A stretch of DNA of 64,000 bases from [Phialemoniopsis] sp. UDSM-2020 (lineage: Eukaryota; Ascomycota; Sordariomycetes; Thyridiales; Thyridiaceae), in contig JAEILZ010000004.1 in assembly GCA_018873225.1 (NCBI GenBank), positions 806,001-870,000 of the forward strand, read 5' to 3'. The notes beneath the pieces are model-generated. The model worked only from the letters and a program-made list of their open reading frames with translations, was not told where the DNA came from and made no database searches. Shown here one piece after another: positions 33,707 to 45,584 of this stretch. The position numbers and the translations under genes were made by a program. Within the stretch, counting starts at the first letter, position 1. Every line of letters starts with the position of its first letter.

Positions 33707-35598
33707 GTTGCAGGCGAGCTAAGGTCAAGAACTATGCTTCAACGAGATGGATAACCAATTGTCTGAGTGCAGTTGAGCCGGATGAGTTGTGGGACTGTGA
33801 GCAAGATTGAGCATATTTCTCTGGCTCTTATATATCTGAAAGACCACCCTCTCGTCATCGAGTGATTCCTCCATTGCATGTTGAACACACAGGTTCTTTA
33901 CCAAGTCCGGCTTCGTGTGAATGGTATCATCAAGCCCCAGCAAGACAACATCTTCGCCCGTGACAGTCCTAATTCTCAGCTGCGTCTGTCATTTCAGCAG
34001 TTTCCCGTATGCCAACACATCTTTAGGTCCACGATAGTGCCGGTAAGATGAGTATCTGCCGGTCGAATATCGGTCAAAGAGCTCCGCCGTGTGGAGGAGG
34101 GGGACGATGGTCAGGGGTCGGCGTCTGCCTGCACGCTCCCACTAACACCCGTTTGAGAGTTCATCCCATCACGAATCCGTACTATTGCTGCAATGCAAGA
34201 TGCAGATCAGTACACTTTACCTAACCTGGTGCCATCTGGTGGGGGTGGGAATGGCGGAGAGCGTCAACGAGACCCTCGTCCCCCTGCCGCTCAGGCCCCA
34301 GTAAGCGCGCCGATCCGGCTTTAATCAGACTGACAGACCCAAGGAGAGAAAGACGACATACACCAGCTGCCTACTTGGGATGCAAGTGCTCCAAGCCCAC
34401 AGGTCCCGGGCTACTGGAAGAGCCTTGGCCATGCAAGATGACGCTGATCTTGCCGCAAAGCTTGAGTCTGGCTAGTCCAGTGATCATGGAGTCAGAACAC
34501 AACAACGGTCGCCGTTTGAAGCAGCGTGCTGAGTTGTCTCTCGATCATACTATCATCGGTGACTAGACAATATATGTTCGACTTCTCGTTATCCTGCAAC
34601 CGGCACCTGTGTTGGGAGTCCTGGTTCAGTTGGAGGAAAGCTGGCTCACAACACAATTTCCCGTTCAAATTAAAGACTGCATCTTGTGATACTGAAAGTG
34701 GTCGCCGACTGTTTGGGAAAGCAGAAGCAAAAGGCAGTGATCTGCACCTGGTGCTTTGGCCCCGCGATCACCTCATCGGTGCTGCAGGTAGTTGACCTTT
34801 CAGCTGGGACACAAGCAGGAGAGTCACCAAGCCTACGAACAGGTCGGTGACCAGCACCACCGGGCATTAGTAGACGCACCAACGGCTGAGCTTGTAGGTG
34901 CTTGTAATGTCTTGCAAGTGATCGTCGCAAGACGCCTTTTTAGTCCCGATTTCCTGGTAGTTTAGGCTCGAGCAGGTTGGTGGTCCGCTCTGAGCCCATT
35001 GCCCAGGGAAGAGAAGCCTTATTAACTGGAACCCAAGAGATTTGACAAAGGATAACGCCGGCACTCCCAGCCAGGGCTCCATCTAACCTAATAGTTATCC
35101 AATGAGATGATCCAGAATTCCGTGCTCGACATACAAGTGGTGTACTTGACCCCCGAAACGGTTGCATTGCGCCAATGCCAAGGCCCACTAATCGATCACG
35201 ACACTAGACCCCAGATCTCGCGAAATCCCAGCAGAAGCGGTGTTCGGTCTCGCCCGGCCCGTGACGACATGGCCGGATTCGACCAAGACGGGGACGATCT
35301 CAATCATAAGAGTGCTCCCTGCGCCGATCTTTCTGACATTGCTTGACCGCCCGTGGGGGTTGCGGCGTCAATAGCGCGCGTTGACGGTTGGGCTTGGGGA
35401 TACTAGGGCAGCACTTCTTTGACGTGATTGGGACCGTTGAATTCATTGGTAATCCTCAGTTTAATGTGGTAAGAGTATCAATCAAACAATAAACCGGCTA
35501 CTTGTATTTCCGACTACTCAAGTCACCTCATCTCAACCTAACTGGCACAAAAGCCAGAGATTAAAGTGGCAGCAGAGTCCTAGGCGTTCAAGCGGCGC
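33707..35598. other. 1.9-kb intergenic region
   Basis: It holds the promoter of the selenium-binding-protein homologue and the 3' side of an MFS gene. Short ORFs in it have no recognisable features. Confidence 0.5.
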
Positions 35599-37408
35599 TC
35601 AAGGCCTCCATCTAAATGCCGGGTGAGCCCAGTCCAGGTCCTGAATCTCTGCAATCGAAAGTCCTTGGATTTCCGTGTCAATCACTCTGCCCTCCCTCTT
35701 CTTGTTGTCACGCGCCATCCACCAGGTTAACAAGATCGACGAGATCAGAATGGTGGACGAGGTGGCCAGGTTAAGCCCGTTGCCAATATGATAGTTCGGG
35801 CCATCAAAGGGCAAGAATGACCAAGTGGAGATCAGGCCGCCGATGTTGCCAAACATGACGTTGATGCCGATCGCCGAAGACCTCGCCGTGTCGGAGACAA
35901 CGTTGGCGGACACTTGGGCGTTGCAGAGGGCGCCGTAGGAGAACGCGCCGCTGGTGATGAGGAACGTGGCTCCGTAGCGCGTTCGGGGATCTGTGCTTGC
36001 CAGAAACATGATGTAGCCTACATTTCGCGTTCTGTCAGCCAAGAAAAGCACATCAGTAGAGTCTCAAGCTGAGCACATACCACAGATCATGAGCGGTGCC
36101 GACGCAATGAAGTACACATTGCGGCGATCCGTCTTCCAACTCAAGTAAGGGAACAGCAGCGTAAAAAACGCCCCGACCACGTAAGGAGGCACAGTCTTCA
36201 GCTGCTGTGACACAATCGACTCGGTCGGATAGATCGTCTTGACGATCGTGGGCAAGAAGAACGCCACGCCCTGGACGGTCACGTTGTCGAGGAGGAAGAT
36301 GAAGGACGTGACCAGCGTGACGGGGTTCAGGATGCCGCGGCGGATCTTCTTGGCCTGGAGCTTGTCGAGGACCTCGGTGGTGCCGATGCGCTCCGACTTG
36401 ATGCGCGCGATCGCCATGTCCTTCTCTGCCTCGCTCAGCCACCTGGCCGTGGCGGGTCTGTCCGTGAGCGTGAAGAAGGCGATGAGCGCGAGGCCGCAGG
36501 TGATGATGCCCTCGACGATGAAGATCATCCTCCACTGGTGGACGCTCCCGATGCCTGGAAGAGTCAGGATACCCGAGGCCAGCAGGCCACCGAAAGCGCC
36601 TGCAAGCGGTGCCATCACAATGTATAAGGATAGTCGGAAAGCCAGCTCGCTTCGTCTATACCATCTCGACATGTAGCTAGATACGTGTTAGCTAGTGTTG
36701 ACTTGCTGTACTGTTGCCAGGTGTCACTTACTAGGCAATGCCTGGAAGCATGCCCGCCTCAAAGACACCGAGAAGAAAGCGAACGCCGCATATTGCCGCC
36801 TTGTTAGTCACAAAGGCCGTGCCAAGCGAGCAGATCCCGAAGCCGAGGGTGGTGGCGGGGAGGAACCAGCCCGGACCGATCCACTTGCAAGCCAGGTTGC
36901 AAGGAACCTCGAAGAGAATGTAGGAGACGTAGAACACGGAGAGGACAACGTTGTAGTCGTAGCCAAGCAGACCGAGCTGGGGCTCTAAGCCGGCGAGTCG
37001 GGCATTTCCTGAATGAATTGGTCAGTCTAAGGAGCCGCGGATGCAGTCGGGCTTCAATGAACGAACCTATATTGGCCCTATCGATGAAGCAGAATAGGTA
37101 TAGGAGGGCGACTGTCGGCACGATGTACCAATCGATCTTTCGGACGAGTCTCCTCTCCAGTACTGGATCGAATGTGACTAGGGAGTACCCGTATCTGCAG
37201 CGTGTGGTTAGCCAACGTTTCTTCTCAACGCGACAAGGTTCATGGCTGCCACTGACTGGTCGGTGGCAACGTGGCCGCGTTCTGCGACATCGTGCGTGGT
37301 GCCCTTCAGATCGTGCTCCGCCTGGTGGACATCGGGCTTGTCTTCGTGTCCTGGAGACGCTCCGTGAGCACCGCCTTGGGTAACGTGAGCTTGGGGTTCG
37401 AGAGACAT
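35599..37408 (-). CDS. MFS transporter, Dal5/TNA1-like
   Basis: Exons on the minus strand are 37408-37257, 37194-37067, 37008-36732, 36676-36081 and 36017-35599, giving 523 aa. The N-terminal 50 residues are polar and His/Asp-rich. Twelve helices follow. Family blocks include RKIDWYIVPTVALLYLFCFIDRANIGNARL, shown here as the two parts RKIDWYIVPTVALLYLF and CFIDRANIGNARL, then LFEVPCNLACKWIGPGWFLP, FEAGMLPGIAYYMSRWYRR, and ADRTRNVGYIMF-type sequence near the last junction. It belongs to the anion:cation symporter group, which imports organic acids and vitamins such as nicotinate. It resembles the carrier at 17386 in family but not closely in sequence. Substrate unknown. Confidence 0.87.
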
Positions 37409-38445
37409 GGTTGATGCTGGACAGAAGGCTTGCGGAGCAGAGAGATCAACAAAGTGTGGGGGAATGATGCGCATCCCATCGTGAACCTTATATATCCTAC
37501 GCGTTCCAGCCCCCGAGGGAGCCGGGTCCAGGTGCCGCGTTCGCAAGCCGTGTCGGGCAAAGCTCGCTAGCGTGCGCTTCTGGGACATGGCTTGACTTGG
37601 CATTCGAACCTCTCCACGATATTGAGGGCTTGCCCCCCAATCCCCCCAATCCCCCGACCCCGCTTACCCCGGAGACGTGACCCAAAAATGTCGAAGCGCC
37701 AGCTAGCATTTGGCATGGCCTGGCCTATGGTCTAGCCCAGTCAAACCAGTCAAAGAGCCGCGATTACAAGCCGACGGTCTGGACTGACAACAAGCCGCGG
37801 TTCGCTAGCCGATAAATTAACCTTCGACAAAAGGACGAAGAGGTCAACTAGTTTCAAAGTAGACTGTGGCTCCGGCTTCCAAGTGCGGAGAAGCGCTGGG
37901 CACACGCTGGGGTAATTAACACCAAGCGAAAGCAGTCCCTTCCCCTTATCCGCATGCCAATCCACGCCAAGCGGATCGAGAGGTCATAGAGGTGGCCTTG
38001 CCCCCAAGAACGCGCTTCGTACTTGCCGCAGCTCGTAGCCGTGTCGGACCTCCAACCTGACCTAGAGCAGAACGTGGAGGGATGCATCGCGTCTCTGAAG
38101 CGCCAAGGAGGGTCGGGATTGACGAATGGTGCGCATGCTGTTGGCCCTTGCGTGCTGTGCCTTGCATGCCTTGGATGCCGTGCACATGGACAGATTGACC
38201 TGCGACCCCACCTCAGTATTACAGGTTAGCATTGCACAACATGATGGTTGTCGAGCAATATAAGCGTATTTTATTTACATGTACTCCGTATGCTATGTCG
38301 CTGTTATGTAAAATCGCAAATGCTGTACAAATGAATCCAACGGCAAATCAAGCACACTCCTTGGTCTGAACTCTTACAATTGAGTGGACTTCTCACAGCA
38401 GAGCACCACACAACACGTGCCCGGAGACACGACGTACTATGACGA
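37409..38445. other. Intergenic region
   Basis: About 1 kb with the promoter of the MFS gene. A B-box-like word near 37611 on the minus strand is not part of a foldable tRNA. A C-run-rich patch lies at 37634-37660. No gene is supported. Confidence 0.5.
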
Positions 38446-39904
38446 TCATCGTTTCTCGTGTCCACGCTCCTCGTCTCCCAGTATGTCCTCGGCGCTCGAA
38501 GTGTCGAGAGGCGCGCGTTGGCGCGTGTGGTACTGCACCCGAAAGTCCTCCGTGACGACAATGTTGCTGCCTCCCTTGCCACCCTTCTTGCCACCGAAAG
38601 TGCCGTCGCCGCCGCCACTGGGTACCTTGGCGCGATCGACGCTGTGTAGCTGGTAGCTGTGGTTGGCGCGGTCGCCGCGGAAGGGGTTGAAGCGGCCGCT
38701 CTTGTTGCGACTGCTCTTGCCCACGCCCGAGGCATCGGCGCTGTCTCCGTTGCTGCCGTAGCCGCCGACCAACGATGTGAGCCAGGGCATGTGCGTCCGG
38801 ACGAAGGGCTTCAGGGTGGCGAGGCAGCCGCAGATGATGCCGACGTTGACTTCGAGGCAGGACCAGACGGCGGCGGAGGCTTGAGTCCAGGTGACGTCGG
38901 GGTTGTCCTGCATGCCCTGGATGTAGGTGACGCGTACGATGGACAGGATGACAACACTGGAAGGGATGTTTGCATTAGCCTCTCTAGGAGTCAGCGATAT
39001 AAGCCACTCGCATAAGGGACTTACGTGGATCCAAGGGCTAGAATGCAGCCTACTGTTACCCTAGCCTTGAGGGGCATGTTAAGCTTATGGATCATTGGGA
39101 TCGGAACGACAATGAGGATAGCATCGCTGACGATGTTGAGGACGGCCTGCGCAACGGCCAGGTTGTTGAGGCACACGCCACTGCCGACCGACTTGGGGTT
39201 GCAAGGACCCAAGAACAAGATCGTGATCGCCATGGTGTAGGCGAAGAGACCAAGGAAGCAAAGGTGGAGGCAGTAAGGAAAGCACATCTTGGGGTCGACT
39301 CGATAGTACAAGCAGACAATGGCCATCTTCGCGAGGGTCGGGGGCCAGATGTACGTGAGCGCAATATCCATGACGATCTAATACAACCAACGTCAGCACA
39401 CTAGGGTTTTGCCAATCACCCAAAGCGAAACCAACCTCGAGGTAGCCCTGCAACATGGTGATTGAGACATCCCAGCCGTGTCTTCCGAAACCAACCGGAA
39501 ATGCTTTGATGAAGACGAGGTCAGTCTATGCAGGCCGTGCGATATCCACTTGCCTCTTCTCTGGGTGCTTACCTTTGAGCACTACGATGAAGAAGCCGAG
39601 TGAGCATCCCCACGATGCTGTGATGAAGACTAAGCCGCATGCCATGTCAGTACTGTTGAGTCGTCCAGCAACCCATCATTCAGATGCACTGACAGCTGTC
39701 GAAACTTGGCCTTTTCACAATGAAAAACGCGGTGTAATGGCGCAACACAAGCAGTACTGTCGCAATGGCAAAGGTGACACAGTAAGATATCTTGATGGTG
39801 CGTTGGAGCTCGGTTTCGTCGGTAAAGTTAGGCGACACTCCGTCTGGGATGGGCAAGTAGGGCGTCTTGGCCGCCGTGGCCGGGTCGATTTGGCTGAAGT
39901 CCAT
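38446..39904 (-). CDS. PTH11-like seven-helix membrane protein (fungal rhodopsin-domain family)
   Basis: Exons on the minus strand are 39904-39694, 39629-39573, 39503-39436, 39377-39025 and 38956-38446, giving 399 aa. Seven hydrophobic helices are expected between about residues 35 and 285. Typical blocks are GFGRHGWDVSITMLQGYLE, DIALTYIWPPTLAKMAIVCL, YYRVDP, LNIVSDAILIVVPIPMIHKL and VTWTQASAAVWSCLEVNVGI, ending in CGCLATLKPFVR. The cytoplasmic tail of about 110 residues is rich in Ser, Gly and Lys. No N-terminal CFEM domain is present. PTH11-type proteins act as putative plasma-membrane receptors for surface or chemical cues. No ligand can be inferred. Confidence 0.86.
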
Positions 39905-41488
39905 GATGCGACGTGACTCGGCTCGGGCCGTCTTCTGCTAATGATGTCCAAGAATGGCGAATATCGGCAACTGAGCCAAGAGGTTACTGCCGGCAGTGGC
40001 TGCTTCTTATAAACATGAAGTAAGACCTGCCAAATGACAGAAAAGGGGACAGCCAAGTCAAACATGGTTCGTTTTGACGGCACTACCTACACCAGAAACC
40101 GGGGAGTCGGCAGATCAGTTGTGTTTACCCCATGCCAGTCGCAAGCCAGGAGTAACGTAAAAATATCTCACTCGACTCGACTTGGAGTTGAGCTACTGCA
40201 AGCACCCCAGTTTCCCATACAAATTTACCCATGCATTTCCTGGAGAGTGGAGTTTTTGGTGAATATCAACAGAAGATAGAACCACAAAATACAAGTGTAT
40301 TTAGCCCAAATTAGAGTTGAATGAGATTTTACCGTGACCATACAGTTCTTGGCAGTCACAGGGCTTAAAAGATGAGCTGACAGCAAGCGCATAACTGACC
40401 AAGGAGACGACATGAATAGCAGCCCAGAGAAAGGCGCATACCACAAAATATGACTCGTGCTCGATGAAATCTGGACTGACCTCTTGAACGGACGGCGTTG
40501 GGCAACCCTGAAAACATACAATGCTCATTGTTCTATGTATGTACAAAAGACTTGGGCAACCCAATTACACCTTGCATGCAGAAGAAGACGTTGGTCAACG
40601 AAGGTAAGCAAGGACCCTGGTCCGCACATGGGTATCAAACGTTAGCTCGGGATTTCGCCAGGGTTCTGCAGAAAATTTACAACGGCTTTTCACCATAAGA
40701 TAGGCAGAGATCGTCAGTAAATCGACATAAGAGGCAAATTGTCAGCCCTTTAGCAAGGCTCTAGACCAAGTCTTGACGAGATAGCCGCGTGCTAATGTTT
40801 GAAGCCCATGAGGACTTTACAACACCAGCGAAACTTAACTGAGATTTGGCGGCCCGGCTTACCTACTTCGTATCACTCGTGAGGACTTACACATAAGTGG
40901 ATAACGATGTACATCAATCAACGGCGCAAAATTCTGACAAGGCTTTTAGGCAATCCTTCCCTCTGCCCCATGATCAGCCCCCTGAATGGAGGGTACAAAT
41001 CTCGCCTCATTCTTGAAGACAATGCTAAAATAAGATAAAGTTCTTGGCAGGGCAGGCTTCCCCGGCTTCGCGTTGTTCTTCTGATTGGCCTTCAAGTGAT
41101 TCTAGAGCAGCGAAACCGTTGTCAAGATCAAGGTGGTGCCCGACAAAAACGGCACCATCGCCACCCATCAATCCTCCCGCAAAATAAGTGCTTGTCAAGC
41201 GGTCGCGTGGTCTTGCAAACGATGGGCTAATTAGTGACCAACAGCCTTTTTTCGCAGGATCCCTGTCCTGACCCTTGGGCTTGGCCTGGAGCTATGCCGA
41301 TAGCTGCATGATGAAAGCTTTTCGCTCCCAGGGCTAGACTCCTGGACCATTCACCGCCTCCCCGTCTCTGTTCCCTCGTCAATGGTTCATGTTGACTTAA
41401 GATTGCCTGTCATACCCGGCATTCTCCAGGACAAGCTCGCTTCATCAAACCTCCAAACATCCTCCGAATTGCTTCGAGATCAGTCCTC
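39905..41488. other. 1.6-kb intergenic region
   Basis: This stretch lies between divergent genes and is somewhat more AT-rich than its surroundings. No gene, RNA or repeat is supported. Confidence 0.5.
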
Positions 41489-42607
41489 ATGGGTTCCACA
41501 AGTCCTCTCCTGAACAAGGCCGGCCAGCCGTTCGACCAGCCTCTTCCCAATACCGTGGCTGATCTGACGCCGGAATGGTTCACCAAGATTCTAGGCCACA
41601 AGGTCAAAACCGCCAACGTCGTTAAGGAGATCCACGGTACCGCGTCCAAGATCTTGGTTGAGCTCGAGTACGAGAATGCACCCGTGGAGGCTGCTCCCAA
41701 GCGCGTTTGCGTCAAGGGTGGCTTTAACCCGGAGCTGCTGAAAGTCCACCCGGCCCTCGCCGGCGTCTACCAGCTCGAGGCCCAATTCTTCGAGTATGTT
41801 GCCCCAGACACTGATGGAATGCGCCTGCCGAAGAGCTGGTTCAACGGCATTGATACCGCCGGCGGTCAAGGCCTCATCGTCCTTGATGACCTCACTGCTA
41901 TGGACTGGACCTTTGGCGAGCCTACCGAGGCCTGGCCCGTCGCCCGCGTCCGGTCGGCGCTCGAGCAGCTCGCCATACTCCACGGCCGCACTTGGGGCAA
42001 GAGGTCAGCCGACTACCCACAGGTCTCCACCGCCATCGACCTACGCGATGTCGTCGCCTCGCTCATCAGCGAGCAGGCCTGGAAGGTACAGTTCGACCGG
42101 GAGGACCGCCCTCCGCTCCCAGCCTACCTCCTCGACCGCAAGCGTGTCTTCGCCGCCCTCAAGACGCTGTGGCGCACACCGGACGAGCGCTTCGCCGCTG
42201 TCCTCCACGGCGACGGCCATGTCGGCAATACCTTTATCAAACCGGATGGGCAGCCGGGCTTCCTCGATTGGCAGGGCGTACACTTTGGCTCCGTGTTTCA
42301 TGATATCTGCTACTTCATGACGGGAGCATTAACGCCCGAGGACAGGAGGCAGCACGAGGAGGAGCTGTTAGTGCACTACCTTGAGCACCTGCATAAGAAC
42401 GGCGGCGCGAAGTTCACCAAGGACGAGGTCTGGCTGGAGTTCCGCCGGCAGCAGATGTACGGCTTCGTGTGGTCGCTCACGCCATACGCACTGCAGGCCA
42501 AGGAACGCGTCGACGCGATGACGGTGCGATACTGCTCCGCCATCGCGGATCACAAGACCTTGGAGCTCCTCGAGTCGCTGCCTGAGCACCAGAAGCTGAA
42601 GGAGTAG
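41489..42607 (+). CDS. APH/EcKL-fold small-molecule kinase-like protein
   Basis: An intronless ORF of 372 aa. The catalytic loop VLHGDGHVGNTF at about residues 237-248 is the HGDxHxxN motif of the aminoglycoside-phosphotransferase/choline-kinase fold. GFLDWQ about 15 residues later supplies the metal-binding Asp. An ATP-binding N-lobe with GTASKILVELEY and a Lys in RVCVKGGF is also seen. The pattern resembles fungal ecdysteroid-kinase-like and DUF1679-like proteins, which phosphorylate hydroxyl groups on small molecules. The real substrate is unknown; the fold name does not imply antibiotic resistance. The ATG at 41489 has family-like downstream sequence. Confidence 0.82.
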   Translation: MGSTSPLLNKAGQPFDQPLPNTVADLTPEWFTKILGHKVKTANVVKEIHGTASKILVELEYENAPVEAAPKRVCVKGGFNPELLKVHPALAGVYQLEAQFFEYVAPDTDGMRLPKSWFNGIDTAGGQGLIVLDDLTAMDWTFGEPTEAWPVARVRSALEQLAILHGRTWGKRSADYPQVSTAIDLRDVVASLISEQAWKVQFDREDRPPLPAYLLDRKRVFAALKTLWRTPDERFAAVLHGDGHVGNTFIKPDGQPGFLDWQGVHFGSVFHDICYFMTGALTPEDRRQHEEELLVHYLEHLHKNGGAKFTKDEVWLEFRRQQMYGFVWSLTPYALQAKERVDAMTVRYCSAIADHKTLELLESLPEHQKLKE

Positions 42608-43921
42608 GAGACGTGGATTGTGGTTGAGAAAGACATGTCGGAAGCTTGAGGATGGCGCGTCGGCAAAGAAAAAAGAATTATTACCAAGCCAGTCCAAAGA
42701 ACATGAAGCCATCCAGTTCCGTGACCATGACGATACTCTCAGCGAATGCGTGATTTCAGGACATGGATGTGACCTAGGCCGAGGTACTCTCAATAACCCC
42801 ATCAAGTCTGAACCTAGGCCCTCTCACAGCTCTGCTGCACCCGATAGGTATCGCACCGGTGTGCCTTGGTCCCCTGGGTAGATGAGACATGTAGGTAGAG
42901 CTGGTGTGTGGCGGGCGAACCACGCCAAGAGAGAGGCATTGAAAGGCAGAGGAGGCATCCAGTCTAAGAGGCACCATCGATGCAGGAGCTCATTCCCACG
43001 GCTTCGTCACGCTCAATTGGGCTATCTCAGAGCGTAGATCTCCGTGGAGGGTAGTAACGGTGGCTGTGTGGAAATGCCAGGTTTGACAGTCAACAGACCA
43101 ATCTTGTGTCCAAAATGGAACAAAGACCGGTCCATGGCCAGTGCTGGAGTTGGGCGCTTCGCGCCGCGATCTGTGTCGCGACCCCAGTGGTTCGACCAGG
43201 GTCACGGTCACTCATCTGATGGGACGCTGCGATCTACCCTGGTTTAGGGGTTTGTTTATCTCACTCTGATTGGGGCTCCGGGAAGTGCGGCCACCAGATC
43301 CGTTCCATCTGCGGCCCACATGCAACCACATCCCTGCTCACGCCATGCGTGCGTGCCGCCTGGCTGGGATGCAGAGAAGCCTCTGAAACAAGGAGAATCG
43401 GGGGAGGCTGGAGGTTTCGAAACATGAAACATGATTGCCTTTGCTTCCAGCCCTTGACCTCGATGACGGAAACCCCAGGTCTTGTGCGGAATACTGGGAA
43501 CTTCAGAGCAGCTCCGCTTCGGTGAGCACGCTGGACCTGCCCATTTAGGTCGCTGCGTTGCATTTTCACAAGGGTGTTTGTGCTGTTGGTGATTTCACTG
43601 TCACCCTTTCAAGTTCAGCTGACAGGGTTGGTGGTTTCAATCGCACCGGCGCAAGAAAACATGGCTGGTCAGTCACGAACGATGGGGTGATCTGGGAGAA
43701 AGAAGCCCAGCTTAAAAGGCGACGTCTCCGTCGTTGAGATGGATGAGGTTTGAATAGCTTCAGCCATCAGCTTCCTCCTCCAGCTTTTCTCAGGACTGTC
43801 GTTGACCGACACTCCTTCTTTTTCAACAGCACATTTATGTTTCACTGTCGTTGATCGACCCCTTGTATTACTATTGTCATTAATCAGATTTCATTTTTCA
43901 CGATTCACGATACTTGTTACC
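42608..43921. other. 1.3-kb intergenic region
   Basis: It contains a 3' UTR and the promoter of the next gene. No supported gene is seen. The reading frame of the next gene stays open back to a TTG at 43802, but there is no ATG in that extension. Confidence 0.5.
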
Positions 43922-45313
43922 ATGCCCCGGTCCAACTCCCAAATCCCTAGCTCCGGCTTCTCATTCAGGATGCCAGGTAGTATGCCTTCCGAGGTTGTGA
44001 TCACTACTCCGTCTGAGAGAGCCCGACGCTACGAGCGACGATGTCGAATGAAGAATGAAGGATTGCCCTCTGGAAGTCAATCCTGTGACGTGCCTCAGCC
44101 CGTCGAAGAGATGGAGATTTCTTACCCTGAGTCAGTACCGGGATGTGCCTCCCACTCGGTCTGTACTGATCATTGCCAACCTAGGCACAGTCTCACTATG
44201 GCCCTGGCCAACCTTCCTCGAAACTTCAAAGGCCTCAGCCTCCAGCAGAGCAACGCTTCTCAGTCAACCACGACTGACCAGACTGACTGCCAGGAGGATA
44301 CCTTCCTCCGCACCCCGAACAAGCGAACAAGATCCGGCTCGAGGGTCTCGCAGCAATATCTCTGGGCATCATCTCCGGGCTCCGTTGCTTCAAGCCGACC
44401 TGCAAGTGTCTTCGACTCGGATGAAGTCAACGTCGACTCCTGGATCTCGCCTCTTAGTGAGCCCGACCGCAGCGAGCTGCAGCCCAGTCCCAACTCGCCG
44501 ACGGATTTCCGTCGTCACCGTCATAAGGTCAGCGAGACTTCAGTGAGCGACAGCGACAGCGAGGCCTCTTTTCATACGGCCCAGGACGATGACGAAACCC
44601 TAGAGAGCGATTCTGAAATCCACGGCTTCGAGCCGTACAGAACAAAGGGAGATCCCTTCAGAAATTGTCTCACGATTCTCGCCCGACATATATCCAAAAC
44701 GGCCGCCGAACACGGCTACATCTACTGCTACCGGCACGAAGACCATCCAGGTTATGTCAAGATAGGCTCAGTGAGGGAAAAGAACCCGAAGCTAGTGAAG
44801 CCAATGGGCGATCTGTACCCCGCCCGAGTCCAAATGCGATACGACCGGTGGGAACAAGCCTGTGGGTGGCGGCCCGAGTCCCTCTTCGTCTATGAGATGT
44901 CCTTCGCGGTCTCGCATATGGAAAGCTTGATAAGGGCGGAGCTGCAGCCTCACCGGAGGTCGGTCAAGAATTGCAACCCGAAGAAGAAGTGCGTGAAGAA
45001 ACATAACGAGTGGTTCGAGATCTCAGTTGAGAAAGCCCGCGAGATCGTTGAGCGGTGGCAGCGTTTCAATAGGCTCGTGCCTTATTGCTCCACGCGCGTC
45101 CTCAACGGCGATCTGAGGCTCGACGTCAACAACGCCACGGACTCGGGGGAGAAGGGGGATATCGCGAGGTGGATCGAGAGGCAGATCAGCATCTGGCCAT
45201 GCAGACACGAGGAAAAGAAGCGTATGATCGAGAGAACGTCCCGAAAGGAGATCAAAGATCAGAGGGAGCGGGAGAAGAGCGCGGTGCCGAGATCGAGCAC
45301 CTTCCATGTCTGA
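43922..45313 (+). CDS. T5orf172 (GIY-YIG-like) domain protein
   Basis: An intronless ORF of 463 aa from the ATG at 43922. The first 240 residues are low in complexity, rich in Ser, Pro and acidic patches (SDSDSEASFHTAQDDDETLE). Residues about 255-375 form a T5orf172/DUF1766-type domain: GYIYCYRHEDHPGYVKIGS, then a Trp-containing helix (RWEQACGW), VYEMSFAVSHMESLIRAEL and NEWFEIS. This domain is distantly related to GIY-YIG nucleases and is common in filamentous fungi, often in multiple copies. The C-terminal 60 residues are basic. Function is unknown; DNA binding or cleavage is only suggested by the domain. The ORF extends upstream to 43802, but without an ATG. Confidence 0.75.
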   Translation: MPRSNSQIPSSGFSFRMPGSMPSEVVITTPSERARRYERRCRMKNEGLPSGSQSCDVPQPVEEMEISYPESVPGCASHSVCTDHCQPRHSLTMALANLPRNFKGLSLQQSNASQSTTTDQTDCQEDTFLRTPNKRTRSGSRVSQQYLWASSPGSVASSRPASVFDSDEVNVDSWISPLSEPDRSELQPSPNSPTDFRRHRHKVSETSVSDSDSEASFHTAQDDDETLESDSEIHGFEPYRTKGDPFRNCLTILARHISKTAAEHGYIYCYRHEDHPGYVKIGSVREKNPKLVKPMGDLYPARVQMRYDRWEQACGWRPESLFVYEMSFAVSHMESLIRAELQPHRRSVKNCNPKKKCVKKHNEWFEISVEKAREIVERWQRFNRLVPYCSTRVLNGDLRLDVNNATDSGEKGDIARWIERQISIWPCRHEEKKRMIERTSRKEIKDQREREKSAVPRSSTFHV

Positions 45314-45584
45314 AGCTTCGATTAGCTGCTGATATCTTTTCCTTTGGTCTTTCTCTTGATGAATTCGATGGTTCTATGTATCTCATGTATCTCATGTTCT
45401 CACGTTTGTTATGGTCTTTCTTCCCTTTGCTCGCTCTAATGGTAATGATACACATAATATCTTTTTCGGTTATAATAGACTCCCAGCTTCCTCAAGAACC
45501 CCGAAGATGAGAAATATTATCACCCAAAGTCTAGCAATGCCGTCCCTGACCGTCCCTGAAATCATTCCCTTTCTAATAAGTGCA

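Noticed and set aside
37590..37640. tRNA B-box-like word on the minus strand
   Set aside because: No matching A box or cloverleaf stems can be drawn around it.
41489..42607. Antibiotic-resistance phosphotransferase
   Set aside because: The APH fold motif is present, but the sequence follows fungal EcKL-like kinases; resistance cannot be inferred.
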